A program made the position numbers and the translations under genes. This document shows positions 28,904-36,368 of a stretch of 64,000 bases of DNA, piece after piece (the first letter of the stretch is position 1; every line of letters begins with the position of its first letter). This DNA comes from Stenomitos frigidus ULC18 (GTDB taxonomy: Bacteria; Cyanobacteriota; Cyanobacteriia; Leptolyngbyales; Leptolyngbyaceae): assembly GCF_003003795.1 (NCBI RefSeq), contig NZ_PVWK01000159.1, forward strand, positions 62,001 to 126,000, written 5' to 3'. The notes beneath the pieces were generated by a model. That model searched no databases. It was not told the DNA's origin and worked only from the letters and a program-made list of their open reading frames with translations.

Positions 28904-29929
28904 ATGTCCCGCTCTAGCTCTCTCCGTTACTATGTCCTGGCGCGTTTGCTCCTGGCACCCCTCATGCTGTGGGTGATCACGACAGCCGTCTTTTTGCTCC
29001 TGCGATCGACCCCTGGTGATCCGGTTGATGCGCTCTTAGGGCCGCGTGCGCCCCAGGCCGCTAAAGATGAATTGCGCAACCAGCTTGGGTTAGGCAAGCC
29101 ACTGATTGTGCAGTATTTTGACTACCTGTGGAAGCTGCTGCACCTGGATTTAGGCAAATCGCTGGTCAGCCAGGGGCAATCGGTGTGGGAGATTATTCTC
29201 AAGTTTTTTCCGGCAACGGTTGAGTTAGCGGTCTTCAGTATGGCGATCGCGCTCACGGTTGGCATTGGTGTGGGCGTGCTTTCTGCCTCGCGTCCCAATT
29301 CACCGTTTGACGTTGGCGGCAGGCTGTTTGGCATTCTCACATACTCGATTCCGCTGTTCTGGCTGGGGATGCTGCTACAGCTCATTTTTTCCGTCCAGTT
29401 AGGTTGGTTCCCACTCGGCACCCGTTTCCCAATCACCATTCCGGCGCCGGAGGGGCCAACGGGGCTTTACACGATCGATAGTCTGCTCACAGGCAACCTC
29501 CCACAGTTCTTCATCGCGCTGTACTATTTGGCGCTGCCCTGCCTGACGCTGGGCATTCTCATTAGCGGGATTTTTGAGCGCATTGTGCGAGTGAATCTGA
29601 AGCAAACCCTAAAGTCAGACTATGTAGAAGCTGCGAGAGCCAGAGGCATTCCTGAAAGCCGGATTCTCGTCTCCCATGCGCTGAAGAATGCCATGATTCC
29701 GGTGATTACCATCCTTGGCTTAACGTTTGCGGCGCTGTTGGGTGGTGCCATTCTGACGGAAGTGACCTTCTCCTGGCCTGGATTAGCCAATCGCCTTTAC
29801 CGCGCGATTGCTCAACGCGATTATCCTACAGTGCAGGGGATTGTCGTTTTCTTTGCGGCGATCGTTGCCCTGGTCAGTATCCTCATCGATATCCTCAACG
29901 CGTATATTGATCCACGGATTCGCTACTAG
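28904..29929 (+). CDS. DppB/OppB-type ABC transporter permease
   Basis: The 341-residue membrane protein has the start of peptide-transporter permeases (LARLLLAPLMLWVITTAVF, then STPGDPVDALLG) and six spans. The EAA loop (ARARGIPESRILVSHALKNAMIPVIT) contacts the ATPase. It would import di- or oligopeptides or a metal complex. Partner genes (binding protein, second permease, ATPase) are not adjacent, so the system is split across the genome, as often in cyanobacteria. The last 45 bases, including the stop codon, are followed by an exact tandem copy. Confidence 0.9.
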   Translation: MSRSSSLRYYVLARLLLAPLMLWVITTAVFLLLRSTPGDPVDALLGPRAPQAAKDELRNQLGLGKPLIVQYFDYLWKLLHLDLGKSLVSQGQSVWEIILKFFPATVELAVFSMAIALTVGIGVGVLSASRPNSPFDVGGRLFGILTYSIPLFWLGMLLQLIFSVQLGWFPLGTRFPITIPAPEGPTGLYTIDSLLTGNLPQFFIALYYLALPCLTLGILISGIFERIVRVNLKQTLKSDYVEAARARGIPESRILVSHALKNAMIPVITILGLTFAALLGGAILTEVTFSWPGLANRLYRAIAQRDYPTVQGIVVFFAAIVALVSILIDILNAYIDPRIRY

Positions 29930-29976
29930 AGCGATATCCTCAACGCGTATATTGATCCACGGATTCGCTACTAGAG
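29887..29976 (+). repeat. Exact 45-bp tandem duplication
   Basis: Bases 29887-29931 and 29932-29976 are identical. The first copy covers the last codons and stop of the permease gene plus two bases. The second copy lies between that stop and the next gene, so it does not alter the protein. Confidence 0.97.
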
Positions 29977-30032
29977 TGACAAAATTAGCGCTAGAATCCC
30001 TTCATTTGCACCCATCAGCCCAACTTTCTACC

Positions 30033-30416
30033 ATGACCAATGCTTCCAACGGTAATCTCGGCAACAAGATGGATGTGCTGATTGATCAGGTCGGCAAATT
30101 GACTGAGGGCATCACTGAATTTCGGCTGAGCGTTGAGCAAAGTACGTTGGAGTTTAGAGCTGATTTGACCGACATCAAGGCAGTCGTGCAGCAACAGTCT
30201 GTCATGACGCAGCAACAGTTCGAGATGACGCAGCAACAGTTCGAGATGGTGCAGAAGCAATCAGAATCGATTCAGGAGCTATCAACTACCGTCAAGGAAA
30301 GTGTTAAAGATCTTTCGGCCACGGCTAATCGGCAGGCGGATACGGTCGATCGCTTGGTGCGAGTGGTTGAAACGTTGATCGCACAAAAAGATACCGCGCA
30401 GAGAGAACCTGCATGA
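30033..30416 (+). CDS. Small coiled-coil protein upstream of EVE gene
   Basis: The 127-residue product is almost wholly heptad-patterned helix: MDVLIDQVGKLTEGITEF, then MTQQQFEM repeated and VKESVKDLSATANRQADTVDRLV. It resembles short cyanobacterial coiled-coil proteins of unknown role. Start 30033 is chosen because the longer in-frame extension is read from the permease gene end and its duplication. Its stop overlaps the EVE gene start by four bases, implying coupled translation. A 21-bp unit encoding TQQQFEM is duplicated inside it. Confidence 0.7.
   Translation: MTNASNGNLGNKMDVLIDQVGKLTEGITEFRLSVEQSTLEFRADLTDIKAVVQQQSVMTQQQFEMTQQQFEMVQKQSESIQELSTTVKESVKDLSATANRQADTVDRLVRVVETLIAQKDTAQREPA
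30207..30248 (+). repeat. Two 21-bp units in a coiled-coil gene
   Basis: Two nearly identical 21-base units, each containing CAGCAACAGTTCGAGATG, encode successive heptads of the coiled coil. A third, diverged unit lies just upstream. Confidence 0.8.
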
Positions 30417-30868
30417 ATTATTGGTTGATGAAATCGGAACCGGATGTGTACGGCATTGAGGACTTGAAACGCGATCGCACCACGGTATGGGATGGCGTGC
30501 GTAATTATCAGGCGCGAAACTTTTTGCGATCGATGGTACCGGGCGATCGGGTCTTTTTCTATCACTCCAACACTACACCACCGGGTATTGTCGGTCTGAT
30601 GAAGGTGGCCGAGCCGAATGTCATTGACCCAACCCAGTTTGATGCCAAAAGTAAATACTACGACCCTAAAGCGACAAAAGACACCCCACGCTGGCAAACC
30701 GTCATCGTTGCCTTTGTTGAAACCTTCCCGCAAATCATCACGCTGGATACACTGCGCGAAACCTTCAGCCCGGATGACCTGTGGGTCGTGCGTCAAGGTA
30801 ATCGGCTCTCGGTGATGCCGGTACCAGAAGCGGTTGCAGAGCAGATTTTGAAACAAGCAAAGGGTTAG
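30413..30868 (+). CDS. EVE domain protein
   Basis: The 151-residue protein is a single EVE domain, a PUA-like fold that binds modified bases in nucleic acid. Recognisable segments are NYWLMKSEPDVYGIEDL at the start, TVWDGVRNYQARNFLRSM, GDRVFFYHSN and YYDPKATKDTPRW. Homologues are near-universal in bacteria as stand-alone genes. It overlaps the coiled-coil gene by four bases. A housekeeping role in reading RNA or DNA modification is likely; restriction-linked EVE proteins also exist. Confidence 0.93.
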   Translation: MNYWLMKSEPDVYGIEDLKRDRTTVWDGVRNYQARNFLRSMVPGDRVFFYHSNTTPPGIVGLMKVAEPNVIDPTQFDAKSKYYDPKATKDTPRWQTVIVAFVETFPQIITLDTLRETFSPDDLWVVRQGNRLSVMPVPEAVAEQILKQAKG

Positions 30869-30985
30869 AAGCCAGCGTTTATCATCATTTTATATAGATC
30901 GGACTTACGCGAAAGCGGTCAGAGTTCGCCCCCTGGCTCCCAATCTTGGGGAACCGAGCCCATGAAAGCCTCCAGAATATAGCCG

Positions 30986-31207
30986 TTACCGCTCGTGCAT
31001 TTCATCACGGGTTATGGAACGAATCCCTGGCACTGAAACCGGGTTTTGCGCCAACTCATCCATGATGTCTGGTCTGGGAGTCTTTTTCTGCACTGGCTTT
31101 AGCACAGTAACTTTAACTGTGTTCGCTTCTGCCAGTGATTGTTTGTACTCCTCAGGCACCACAATCACCCCGTTCTCGACCTTTGCCTGAAATTCTACAG
31201 GAACCAT
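30986..31207 (-). CDS. Antitoxin-like small protein
   Basis: The 73-residue protein begins with a short strand-rich DNA-binding-type segment (MVPVEFQAKVENGVIVVPEEY) like AbrB/DUF104-type antitoxins, then a charged tail. ATG 31207 has GGAG seven bases upstream; an earlier in-frame ATG at 31234 is less likely. It follows a RelE-type module on the same strand but has no toxin of its own directly after it, so it may be an orphan antitoxin. Confidence 0.55.
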   Translation of the reverse strand: MVPVEFQAKVENGVIVVPEEYKQSLAEANTVKVTVLKPVQKKTPRPDIMDELAQNPVSVPGIRSITRDEMHER

Positions 31208-31304
31208 AACACTGCTCCAACGTGCTAAACCCATCTTACTCCCCGATCCCTACTTCCCCATTCTCGCAAAATGACACATGGGGCTGGTCAAAACGTCTAC
31301 AGGC

Positions 31305-31565
31305 TTAGAGGTAAATTCCACTGCGATGCCCGATACGATGAATGGTGATCAGCTCAGTTTCATCATTGAATGAGTAGAGCGATCGATAATCGCCAATTCT
31401 CAGTTTAAACAAACCGCTTAAATTACCTGTGAGAGCCTGCGGCGTCAGTTGCTCAAAGTGATCACCAAGCCAGCGAATTTTGCGAAGCACTCGTTCTTGA
31501 TTTGTGGGGCTGAGTCGTTCTATTTCAGCCAGCGCTTCTGTCTTGAACTCAACTCGATAAGCCAT
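31305..31565 (-). CDS. RelE/ParE-family toxin
   Basis: The 86-residue protein has the RelE fold pattern: VEFKTEALAEIERLSPTNQERVLRKIRWL, then LTGNLSGLFKLRIGDYRSLYSF and the closing ITIHRIGHRSGIY. Such toxins cut ribosome-bound mRNA or block gyrase. It shares one base with the end of the upstream antitoxin gene, the normal order for these operons. Confidence 0.85.
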   Translation of the reverse strand: MAYRVEFKTEALAEIERLSPTNQERVLRKIRWLGDHFEQLTPQALTGNLSGLFKLRIGDYRSLYSFNDETELITIHRIGHRSGIYL

Positions 31566-31780
31566 TACCAGGTTAAGCCCAGTCTTTTAGCAACATCTTC
31601 TGCTGGAATGCCGCGTTCTCCAGAGCGTGTCCGTTGTAATGACTCAAGCAGTTGTTGTTTGATTTCCGGTCGAACTTCTTTTCCTTCGTCGGGGTCATCA
31701 AGCAACTCTTCTAGCGTCTCCATCACAGTTTCTCGAATCAACGCCTTGAGTTCTTCAGTGGTCAAATCTTTCACTTGCAT
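31565..31780 (-). CDS. Antitoxin partner of the RelE-type toxin
   Basis: The 71-residue acidic protein (MQVKDLTTEELKALIRETVMETLEELL at its start) is the type of small helical partner that precedes RelE toxins in cyanobacteria. It overlaps the toxin gene by one base, and both lie on the minus strand. It should bind the toxin and repress the operon. Confidence 0.75.
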   Translation of the reverse strand: MQVKDLTTEELKALIRETVMETLEELLDDPDEGKEVRPEIKQQLLESLQRTRSGERGIPAEDVAKRLGLTW

Positions 31781-31843
31781 TGCAACTATCCCTACGCTCT
31801 AGGACTATGTATTAGTCTAACCTGACGGACTTCTACTCCACTC

Positions 31844-31871
31844 CCTACACCCCACACCCCACACCCCACAC
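31844..31871. repeat. CACCCCA heptanucleotide repeat
   Basis: About four copies of a 7-base unit (CACCCCA) stand in tandem beside the NACHT 3' relic. Heptamer repeats of this kind are typical of filamentous cyanobacteria. Confidence 0.8.
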
Positions 31872-31880
31872 TCTATTCCC

Positions 31881-32028
31881 CCATCCTCGCAAAATGCTCC
31901 TGCAAGGACTTGTGGATAAACCGATAGCGCCCACCGACGCGCTGAAGGAGGAGACGCTACGTGCGTTGCACACACTGCGTGAACGGTGCAGTAGTCGAGA
32001 AAGCGGGCATAGTTCCAGGGAATGGAGG
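31881..32028 (-). pseudogene. Relic of the 3' end of a NACHT gene
   Basis: Read on the minus strand, this fragment gives PWNYARFLDYCT and, after a shift, a sequence matching the RRW/YRFIHKSLQEHF end of the intact NACHT gene whose 3' end is at 32597. The two DNA copies are nearly identical over about 110 bases, but the relic carries about 24 extra bases after the LDYCT codons that break the frame. It is therefore a dead second copy of that gene's tail. One RelE module lies between the relic and the intact gene. Confidence 0.85.
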
Positions 32029-32038
32029 GTAATGCGTG

Positions 32039-32299
32039 TCACTCGTATACTTCTTTGCGATGAGCGATCGTCACGACAAGCACTCGTTTTGTTTCATCAT
32101 TGAACGAGTAAACAAGGCGATGGTCACCAAGTCGATAGTGGTAATATCCGGCTAGTCGTCCCTTTAAAGCTTTAATATTCGGATGGGTTCGAGGAGTCTG
32201 TTGGAGTTGTTCCAGACAGCGTGCAATCTTTTTCGCTAAAGCTGGCTCTGCTGAAGCATAAATTCGCTGCGCTTCGTGCGATAAAACGACTTCATACAT
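32039..32299 (-). CDS. RelE-family toxin
   Basis: The 86-residue protein reads as a RelE/YoeB-like mRNA interferase: MYEVVLSHEAQRIYASAEPAL at the start, then LKGRLAGYYHYRLGDHRLVYSF and VTIAHRKEVYE. It shares the fold but not close identity with the other RelE-type toxin at 31.3 kb. It overlaps its antitoxin gene by eight bases. Confidence 0.88.
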   Translation of the reverse strand: MYEVVLSHEAQRIYASAEPALAKKIARCLEQLQQTPRTHPNIKALKGRLAGYYHYRLGDHRLVYSFNDETKRVLVVTIAHRKEVYE

Positions 32300-32534
32300 C
32301 AGAGCGAATGGTTCTCCAGTCGGCTATGCGTCCTTCAGCAAGATCTTGCCTGCCTTTTTCAAAGGAGTCGATAAACCCTGGTATGTCGAGTAGTTCCTGG
32401 GTTGCATCTTCACTATCTTTTTCGGCTAAAGCTGCCAAAAAGTCGGCGGCAAGCTGAAGTCGCGTCGGTGAAAGCTGCTCTAAGTAGCGATCGATGCGAT
32501 GCCGCATCTCTGCTGTGTTGCCTGCTGAATCCAT
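32292..32534 (-). CDS. Antitoxin partner of RelE toxin
   Basis: The 80-residue protein has a helical N-terminal part (EMRHRIDRYLEQLSPTRLQLAADFLAALAE) and an acidic C-terminal stretch, as in antitoxins paired with RelE toxins in cyanobacteria. It precedes and overlaps the toxin gene. It lies between an intact NACHT gene and a relic of that gene's 3' end. Confidence 0.78.
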   Translation of the reverse strand: MDSAGNTAEMRHRIDRYLEQLSPTRLQLAADFLAALAEKDSEDATQELLDIPGFIDSFEKGRQDLAEGRIADWRTIRSDV

Positions 32535-32596
32535 ACAACCATTCTCGCTGACTCTCTTATTAGTCTACTTCTACCTCACTCCCTACTCCCCACTCC

Positions 32597-35470
32597 CTAC
32601 TCCCTCATTGCCGCAAAATGCTCCTGCAAGGACTTGTGGATAAACCGATAGTGCCCACCGACGCGCTGAAGGAAGAGACGCTCAGTACAGTAGTCGAGAA
32701 AGCGGGCATAGTTCCAGGGAGCACATCCACTCCACATAAAAAGAAGACGCAGTATGACGTGCTGAATACAGGCGATACCTGGAATAACTCCACATACCAA
32801 CCCAACAAGAACCCCATAAAATAAGCTATCAATCAGAGCTTCTAAAGGCTCGTCCGCTGACAAACCATATTTCCAAAAAAAGTTGTAGCTTGTTAAAAGC
32901 AAACTAATCATTAGTCCGGTCAATAAGCCTGTAAGTGTAAAAATTCTTGAGTTGATTGCTGACTGAAGAATACCTTGATTTGGAACAAGTCTTTGATTGA
33001 CATCAGGACCACGAAAACCTGTAACTATTCCACCAATAGCCCCACCAACCAATAAATGAGTAAATCCAGAAAATAGTGATAAAACTAGCGCGGAATTAGA
33101 GCCTTTGTATAAATTAACAGCGTAGAAGCTTATTGGGCTTAGAACTAACCAGGTAAGCAATCCGTAGCGCATACCAGTTACCATTCCACTTCGTGCCCTA
33201 TGTTTAGACCATTGAAGAGTTTCAATTGGTCGTATCTTATCTTTTTCCTCAGAAGACAGAGCATAAATTAATCCATAGATTAACGCGCCAACTAAGCCGT
33301 ATAGTATTGTATTACCTACAACAGATGAAGCAAGAAAAAAATCCACCCTCACCCAATTAGCCAATTCTAAAGCTAGTCCGTTAATCAACCCACTAGCGAT
33401 GCCACCAATTATAGAAAAAACTCCAACTTTGAAGACTGCATACTGAGGTTCTTGATTAAAGCTTATTTCCTCCCTTATGAAATCGCTTACCAGACTAGCT
33501 GTTACAAAAATAGGCAAACTAATTATTCCAAAAAACAGTCCGTTAAAGAGTCCACTAGATAACCCAAATGTTAATGCATTGAACAGTGTTGCTTTAAACA
33601 AAATCAAAGCTGTAGCTGTACCCAGAAATACTGAGATCAACCAGCTTACAAGTCCAACAACAGAAAAAAAGATACCAAAGATAGTCGAAAAGGATCTTCT
33701 CCAAAAATATTTTTTTAGTTTATTTGTTATTAAAATAGTTAATCCGTAAACTATGCCTCCTAGCAGCGTATAGAAAACCATAAAAATGAAATAATATTTC
33801 AATTCTACAATTGCGCTTGGTAAAAACAAAGATACGGTCAATCTGTAAATCACGCCACTCATTAATCCGCCAACCAGTATAAATATACTGGTGCTAGATA
33901 GCAGTTTTTGAAACAGCTTCTTGGCGTTGATTGCTTCCTCAATGCGTTGACGACAACCAAAAATAACTGCTCCAATTAATCCATAAACAATTCCAGGCAG
34001 TATTCCGTGAGTTAACTCCAAGAAAAGCCATTTAGATAGTGTTAGATCCTCGTAAATCTTATGCAGTGCACTAATTTTTGACATATTTTCTTGCCACATC
34101 AGTTTCAAATCTTCTGAAACCAAGTCTCCTGGAAATGGTAATCCGAGTTGGTTAGGATTAAAGATTTTTGCGTATAGTGATAGTTCTAAACTCCAAAATG
34201 GTCCAAGCACTAACCCAATTAGTAATCCACATAATAACCAAGAGCTAATTCGGAACAGCCACTGCTTAGTTCCAGATCTAAGCCAGTTGGGTTGTATCTT
34301 CTCAATTAAAAACTCGATTTGTGACTCATGCTGTAGCTGCTGCGCCAGAAATATCAACCAGTGACGTATTTGTTTCGTACTCGGCGGCTTGATTTTTCCA
34401 TAGGACTTACTGTAAATGCCCTGTGTTATGAGTTTTGGTTCCACAAGAACTCGACTGATTGCCGCTATCCAGAAGACATCAAACAAGTACTGTAACTGTG
34501 CTTCTCTAGAAGTCAGCGAGCGCCAATCTGCAAAAGAGAATTTCTGCTCTATAACGCTCAACCCGATGATCGACAGAAATAGAGGTGTTCGGATTAACTC
34601 CAGCAAAGCTTCATCGCTCTGCATCGTCTGCCATAAATGTGGTTGCTTCAGCGCAGTTAAATACGCCTGAATTTGCTCGTCGGTGAGGGTTTGCAGCAAA
34701 ATGGCTCCGTTCAGGTGCATTCGGGTTTCGTCGGGTGCTTCCTCTGCCTCCGCTTGCCACTGACCCCGCACGACTTTTTCGTATTCTTCTCGCCGACAGC
34801 ACACCGCTAACGAGAGGGGTCGATCGTCGCTCTCCAGCCAGTGGTTAATTGCCTGCACACAGCCTTCCTGATGCTCTGGTTTTACTTCATCCAGTCCATC
34901 CAGCAGGGGTAAAAGCTGCTTTTCTGCTAGCCATTTTGTGCCGATGTCTTTTCGCACCCCGTATTTTGACTTCAGTTCCTCCACTAACCACGCGGTCATT
35001 GTCTGCTTCGGGTCTTTCCATGAAGACAGGTTTAGCAGCACGGGGATGAATGCGGTTGGGTCTTGCTCGGCTCGATCGCACAGCCCCTTTGCCAAGTCCA
35101 GCATCGTCGTCGTTTTGCCTGCCCCTGGTTCACCCAAAACTAGCAGCCTGCCGTCAATGCCGGGGCGATCGAACACCTCCAAAATGCTTGTCTCCGCTGG
35201 CAACGGTTGGGGCGATTTCGAGCCAATTTTGATCTCCGCATCCCAGGGGCGCTTCACCTGTTGCGGTTGAGACTGCTTGCCCAGGTTAATGAACACGGCA
35301 TTGTGCAGCGATTGGTCGAGCCGCGAGATCACTTCCTGCTTGACTGCTTGCAGCAACAGGGATTCACTGCGCGATCGGGTCGGTCGAGAACCTTCTTGAA
35401 TGTAGACATTGCCATGTACATTCTCAATGGGGATCTGATCGCGTCCATCGTTCCGATACTGTCGCGTCAT
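32597..35470 (-). CDS. Membrane NACHT NTPase with N-terminal amyloid-type motif
   Basis: The 957-residue protein starts with a short motif (residues 5-21: Y-R-N-D-G-R-D-Q-I-P-I-E-N-V-H-G-N), followed by a linker and a NACHT domain. The P-loop GEPGAGKTT lies near 113, Walker B LLPLLDGLDEV near 200, and the AAVCCRREEYE-like sensor after it. From about 405 to 900 it has a dozen or more Gly-rich membrane spans. It ends RFIHKSLQEHFAAMRE. Start 35470 is chosen because the upstream gene stops at 35472; a longer frame would overlap it. The N-terminal motif nearly repeats the C-terminus of the upstream protein, so the two probably form a sensor-effector pair. The ligand is unknown. Confidence 0.88.
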   Translation of the reverse strand: MTRQYRNDGRDQIPIENVHGNVYIQEGSRPTRSRSESLLLQAVKQEVISRLDQSLHNAVFINLGKQSQPQQVKRPWDAEIKIGSKSPQPLPAETSILEVFDRPGIDGRLLVLGEPGAGKTTTMLDLAKGLCDRAEQDPTAFIPVLLNLSSWKDPKQTMTAWLVEELKSKYGVRKDIGTKWLAEKQLLPLLDGLDEVKPEHQEGCVQAINHWLESDDRPLSLAVCCRREEYEKVVRGQWQAEAEEAPDETRMHLNGAILLQTLTDEQIQAYLTALKQPHLWQTMQSDEALLELIRTPLFLSIIGLSVIEQKFSFADWRSLTSREAQLQYLFDVFWIAAISRVLVEPKLITQGIYSKSYGKIKPPSTKQIRHWLIFLAQQLQHESQIEFLIEKIQPNWLRSGTKQWLFRISSWLLCGLLIGLVLGPFWSLELSLYAKIFNPNQLGLPFPGDLVSEDLKLMWQENMSKISALHKIYEDLTLSKWLFLELTHGILPGIVYGLIGAVIFGCRQRIEEAINAKKLFQKLLSSTSIFILVGGLMSGVIYRLTVSLFLPSAIVELKYYFIFMVFYTLLGGIVYGLTILITNKLKKYFWRRSFSTIFGIFFSVVGLVSWLISVFLGTATALILFKATLFNALTFGLSSGLFNGLFFGIISLPIFVTASLVSDFIREEISFNQEPQYAVFKVGVFSIIGGIASGLINGLALELANWVRVDFFLASSVVGNTILYGLVGALIYGLIYALSSEEKDKIRPIETLQWSKHRARSGMVTGMRYGLLTWLVLSPISFYAVNLYKGSNSALVLSLFSGFTHLLVGGAIGGIVTGFRGPDVNQRLVPNQGILQSAINSRIFTLTGLLTGLMISLLLTSYNFFWKYGLSADEPLEALIDSLFYGVLVGLVCGVIPGIACIQHVILRLLFMWSGCAPWNYARFLDYCTERLFLQRVGGHYRFIHKSLQEHFAAMRE

Positions 35471-35471
35471 G

Positions 35472-35882
35472 TCACGAACCGCCAATTTTAGGGTTGCCCT
35501 GGATAGTCTCGATGTTGATTTGGTCGCGACCGTAGTTGGTATAGTCTCGCGTCGAGACACTCTGATTCTGGATGTTAACAATCTGTTGGGCAACCTGCCG
35601 GATTTGAGTGGCAAATTCCGGGTCGTCGGTCATCGCATCGTCCAGGTAGACCTCTAGCTTGGTCAATGCGGCTTCGGAGTTTTCAGTTTCAACCGCCGCG
35701 ATCGCCGTTTCCGCTTTGGCATTGCCTTGAAATTTGGCTTGAATCTTGTCGCGCAGGGTTTTCATCAGGTCGATCGCGCCACCCACCGATTTTTTCGCCA
35801 GTTCGCCGCCGCCTGCTTTGGCAAATTCTTCAAAGGCAATTTTGGCGATCGCGCCAGCGGTGAGGACGGTTACAGGTTCCAT
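35472..35882 (-). CDS. Bell-like small helical protein with C-terminal amyloid-type motif
   Basis: The 136-residue protein has an N-terminal hydrophobic helix (EPVTVLTAGAIAKIAFEEF), more amphipathic helices, and a C-terminal motif at 114-130: Y-T-N-Y-G-R-D-Q-I-N-I-E-T-I-Q-G-N. Eleven of 17 positions match the N-terminal motif of the NACHT protein encoded directly downstream. Its make-up fits the Bell domain, a small membrane-active effector found beside bacterial NLR-type genes, with a bacterial amyloid signalling sequence (BASS). By that model the NACHT protein assembles, templates the motif here and releases membrane damage. ATG 35882 has AGAGAG upstream. The stop is one base before the NACHT start. 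Confidence 0.78.
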   Translation of the reverse strand: MEPVTVLTAGAIAKIAFEEFAKAGGGELAKKSVGGAIDLMKTLRDKIQAKFQGNAKAETAIAAVETENSEAALTKLEVYLDDAMTDDPEFATQIRQVAQQIVNIQNQSVSTRDYTNYGRDQINIETIQGNPKIGGS

Positions 35883-36029
35883 AGCAAACTCTCTCTGCAA
35901 AGGGTATCTCTTTTCTACACCAGATTCTCTCTGGTTTCAGAAACATTCACCCTTGAGAGTAAAACTGCGATCGGCTGAGTCTCATCTGTCACCAATGTCC
36001 TTCCGAACCGCATCGTTGTAGTTTGGAAG

Positions 36030-36272
36030 GACATCGTTCTTGTTTCAAGTGGCACTGTTTCTGTTTCAAGTGCGATCGTTCGACCTCAGAGCAGGAACGT
36101 TCTCACTTCAAACCGGACTGTTCTCATTTCAAACCGCAACGCTATCGTTTCAAATAGGAGTGTTCTCGTTTCAAACCGGAACGATGCTACTTGAAACAGA
36201 ACTGTTCTCACTTCAAAGGCGGCGATCGCCCCTTAAAATCAGAAGCGCCCCATTTCAAACCGGAACGTTGCC
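36030..36272. repeat. Degenerate 21-bp tandem repeat
   Basis: About eleven units of the type GTTCTC-(A/G)-TTTCAAACCGGAAC follow one another with a 21-base period. Either strand can be read as heptapeptide units (FSFQTGT on plus, FETRTLL-like on minus). A block with the same period but different sequence lies at 44.3-44.7 kb. Confidence 0.85.
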
Positions 36273-36273
36273 T

Positions 36274-36340
36274 CCAGAAACCGGGTTTCTGGCCAGCCGT
36301 TGCCGTTGTGTATTCAGGTGTTGCCAGAAACCCGGTTTCT
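36274..36340. repeat. Two AGAAACC/GGTTTCT palindromes
   Basis: CCAGAAACCGGGTTTCTGG (36274-36292) and AGAAACCCGGTTTCT (36326-36340) are small palindromes. Related copies appear at 38117-38131 and 38171-38183. They look like a dispersed intergenic repeat. Confidence 0.75.
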
Positions 36341-36368
36341 CTCCACTCGCGCAGCCAGTCTTCGTTTA

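Larger units (their letters stand above)
35883..36368. other. Intergenic stretch filled by 21-bp repeats
   Basis: This 486-base stretch separates the Bell-like gene (minus) from the pantothenate kinase gene (plus). It holds a 21-bp-period tandem repeat (36030-36272) and two AGAAACC-GGTTTCT palindromes. All frames through the repeat stay open because of its period, so they are not evidence of a gene. Confidence 0.7.

Noticed and set aside
29808-30032. N-terminal extension of the coiled-coil protein
   Set aside because: It reads the permease gene end and its 45-bp duplicate in another frame, giving a duplicated Ser/Arg-rich stretch without protein character.
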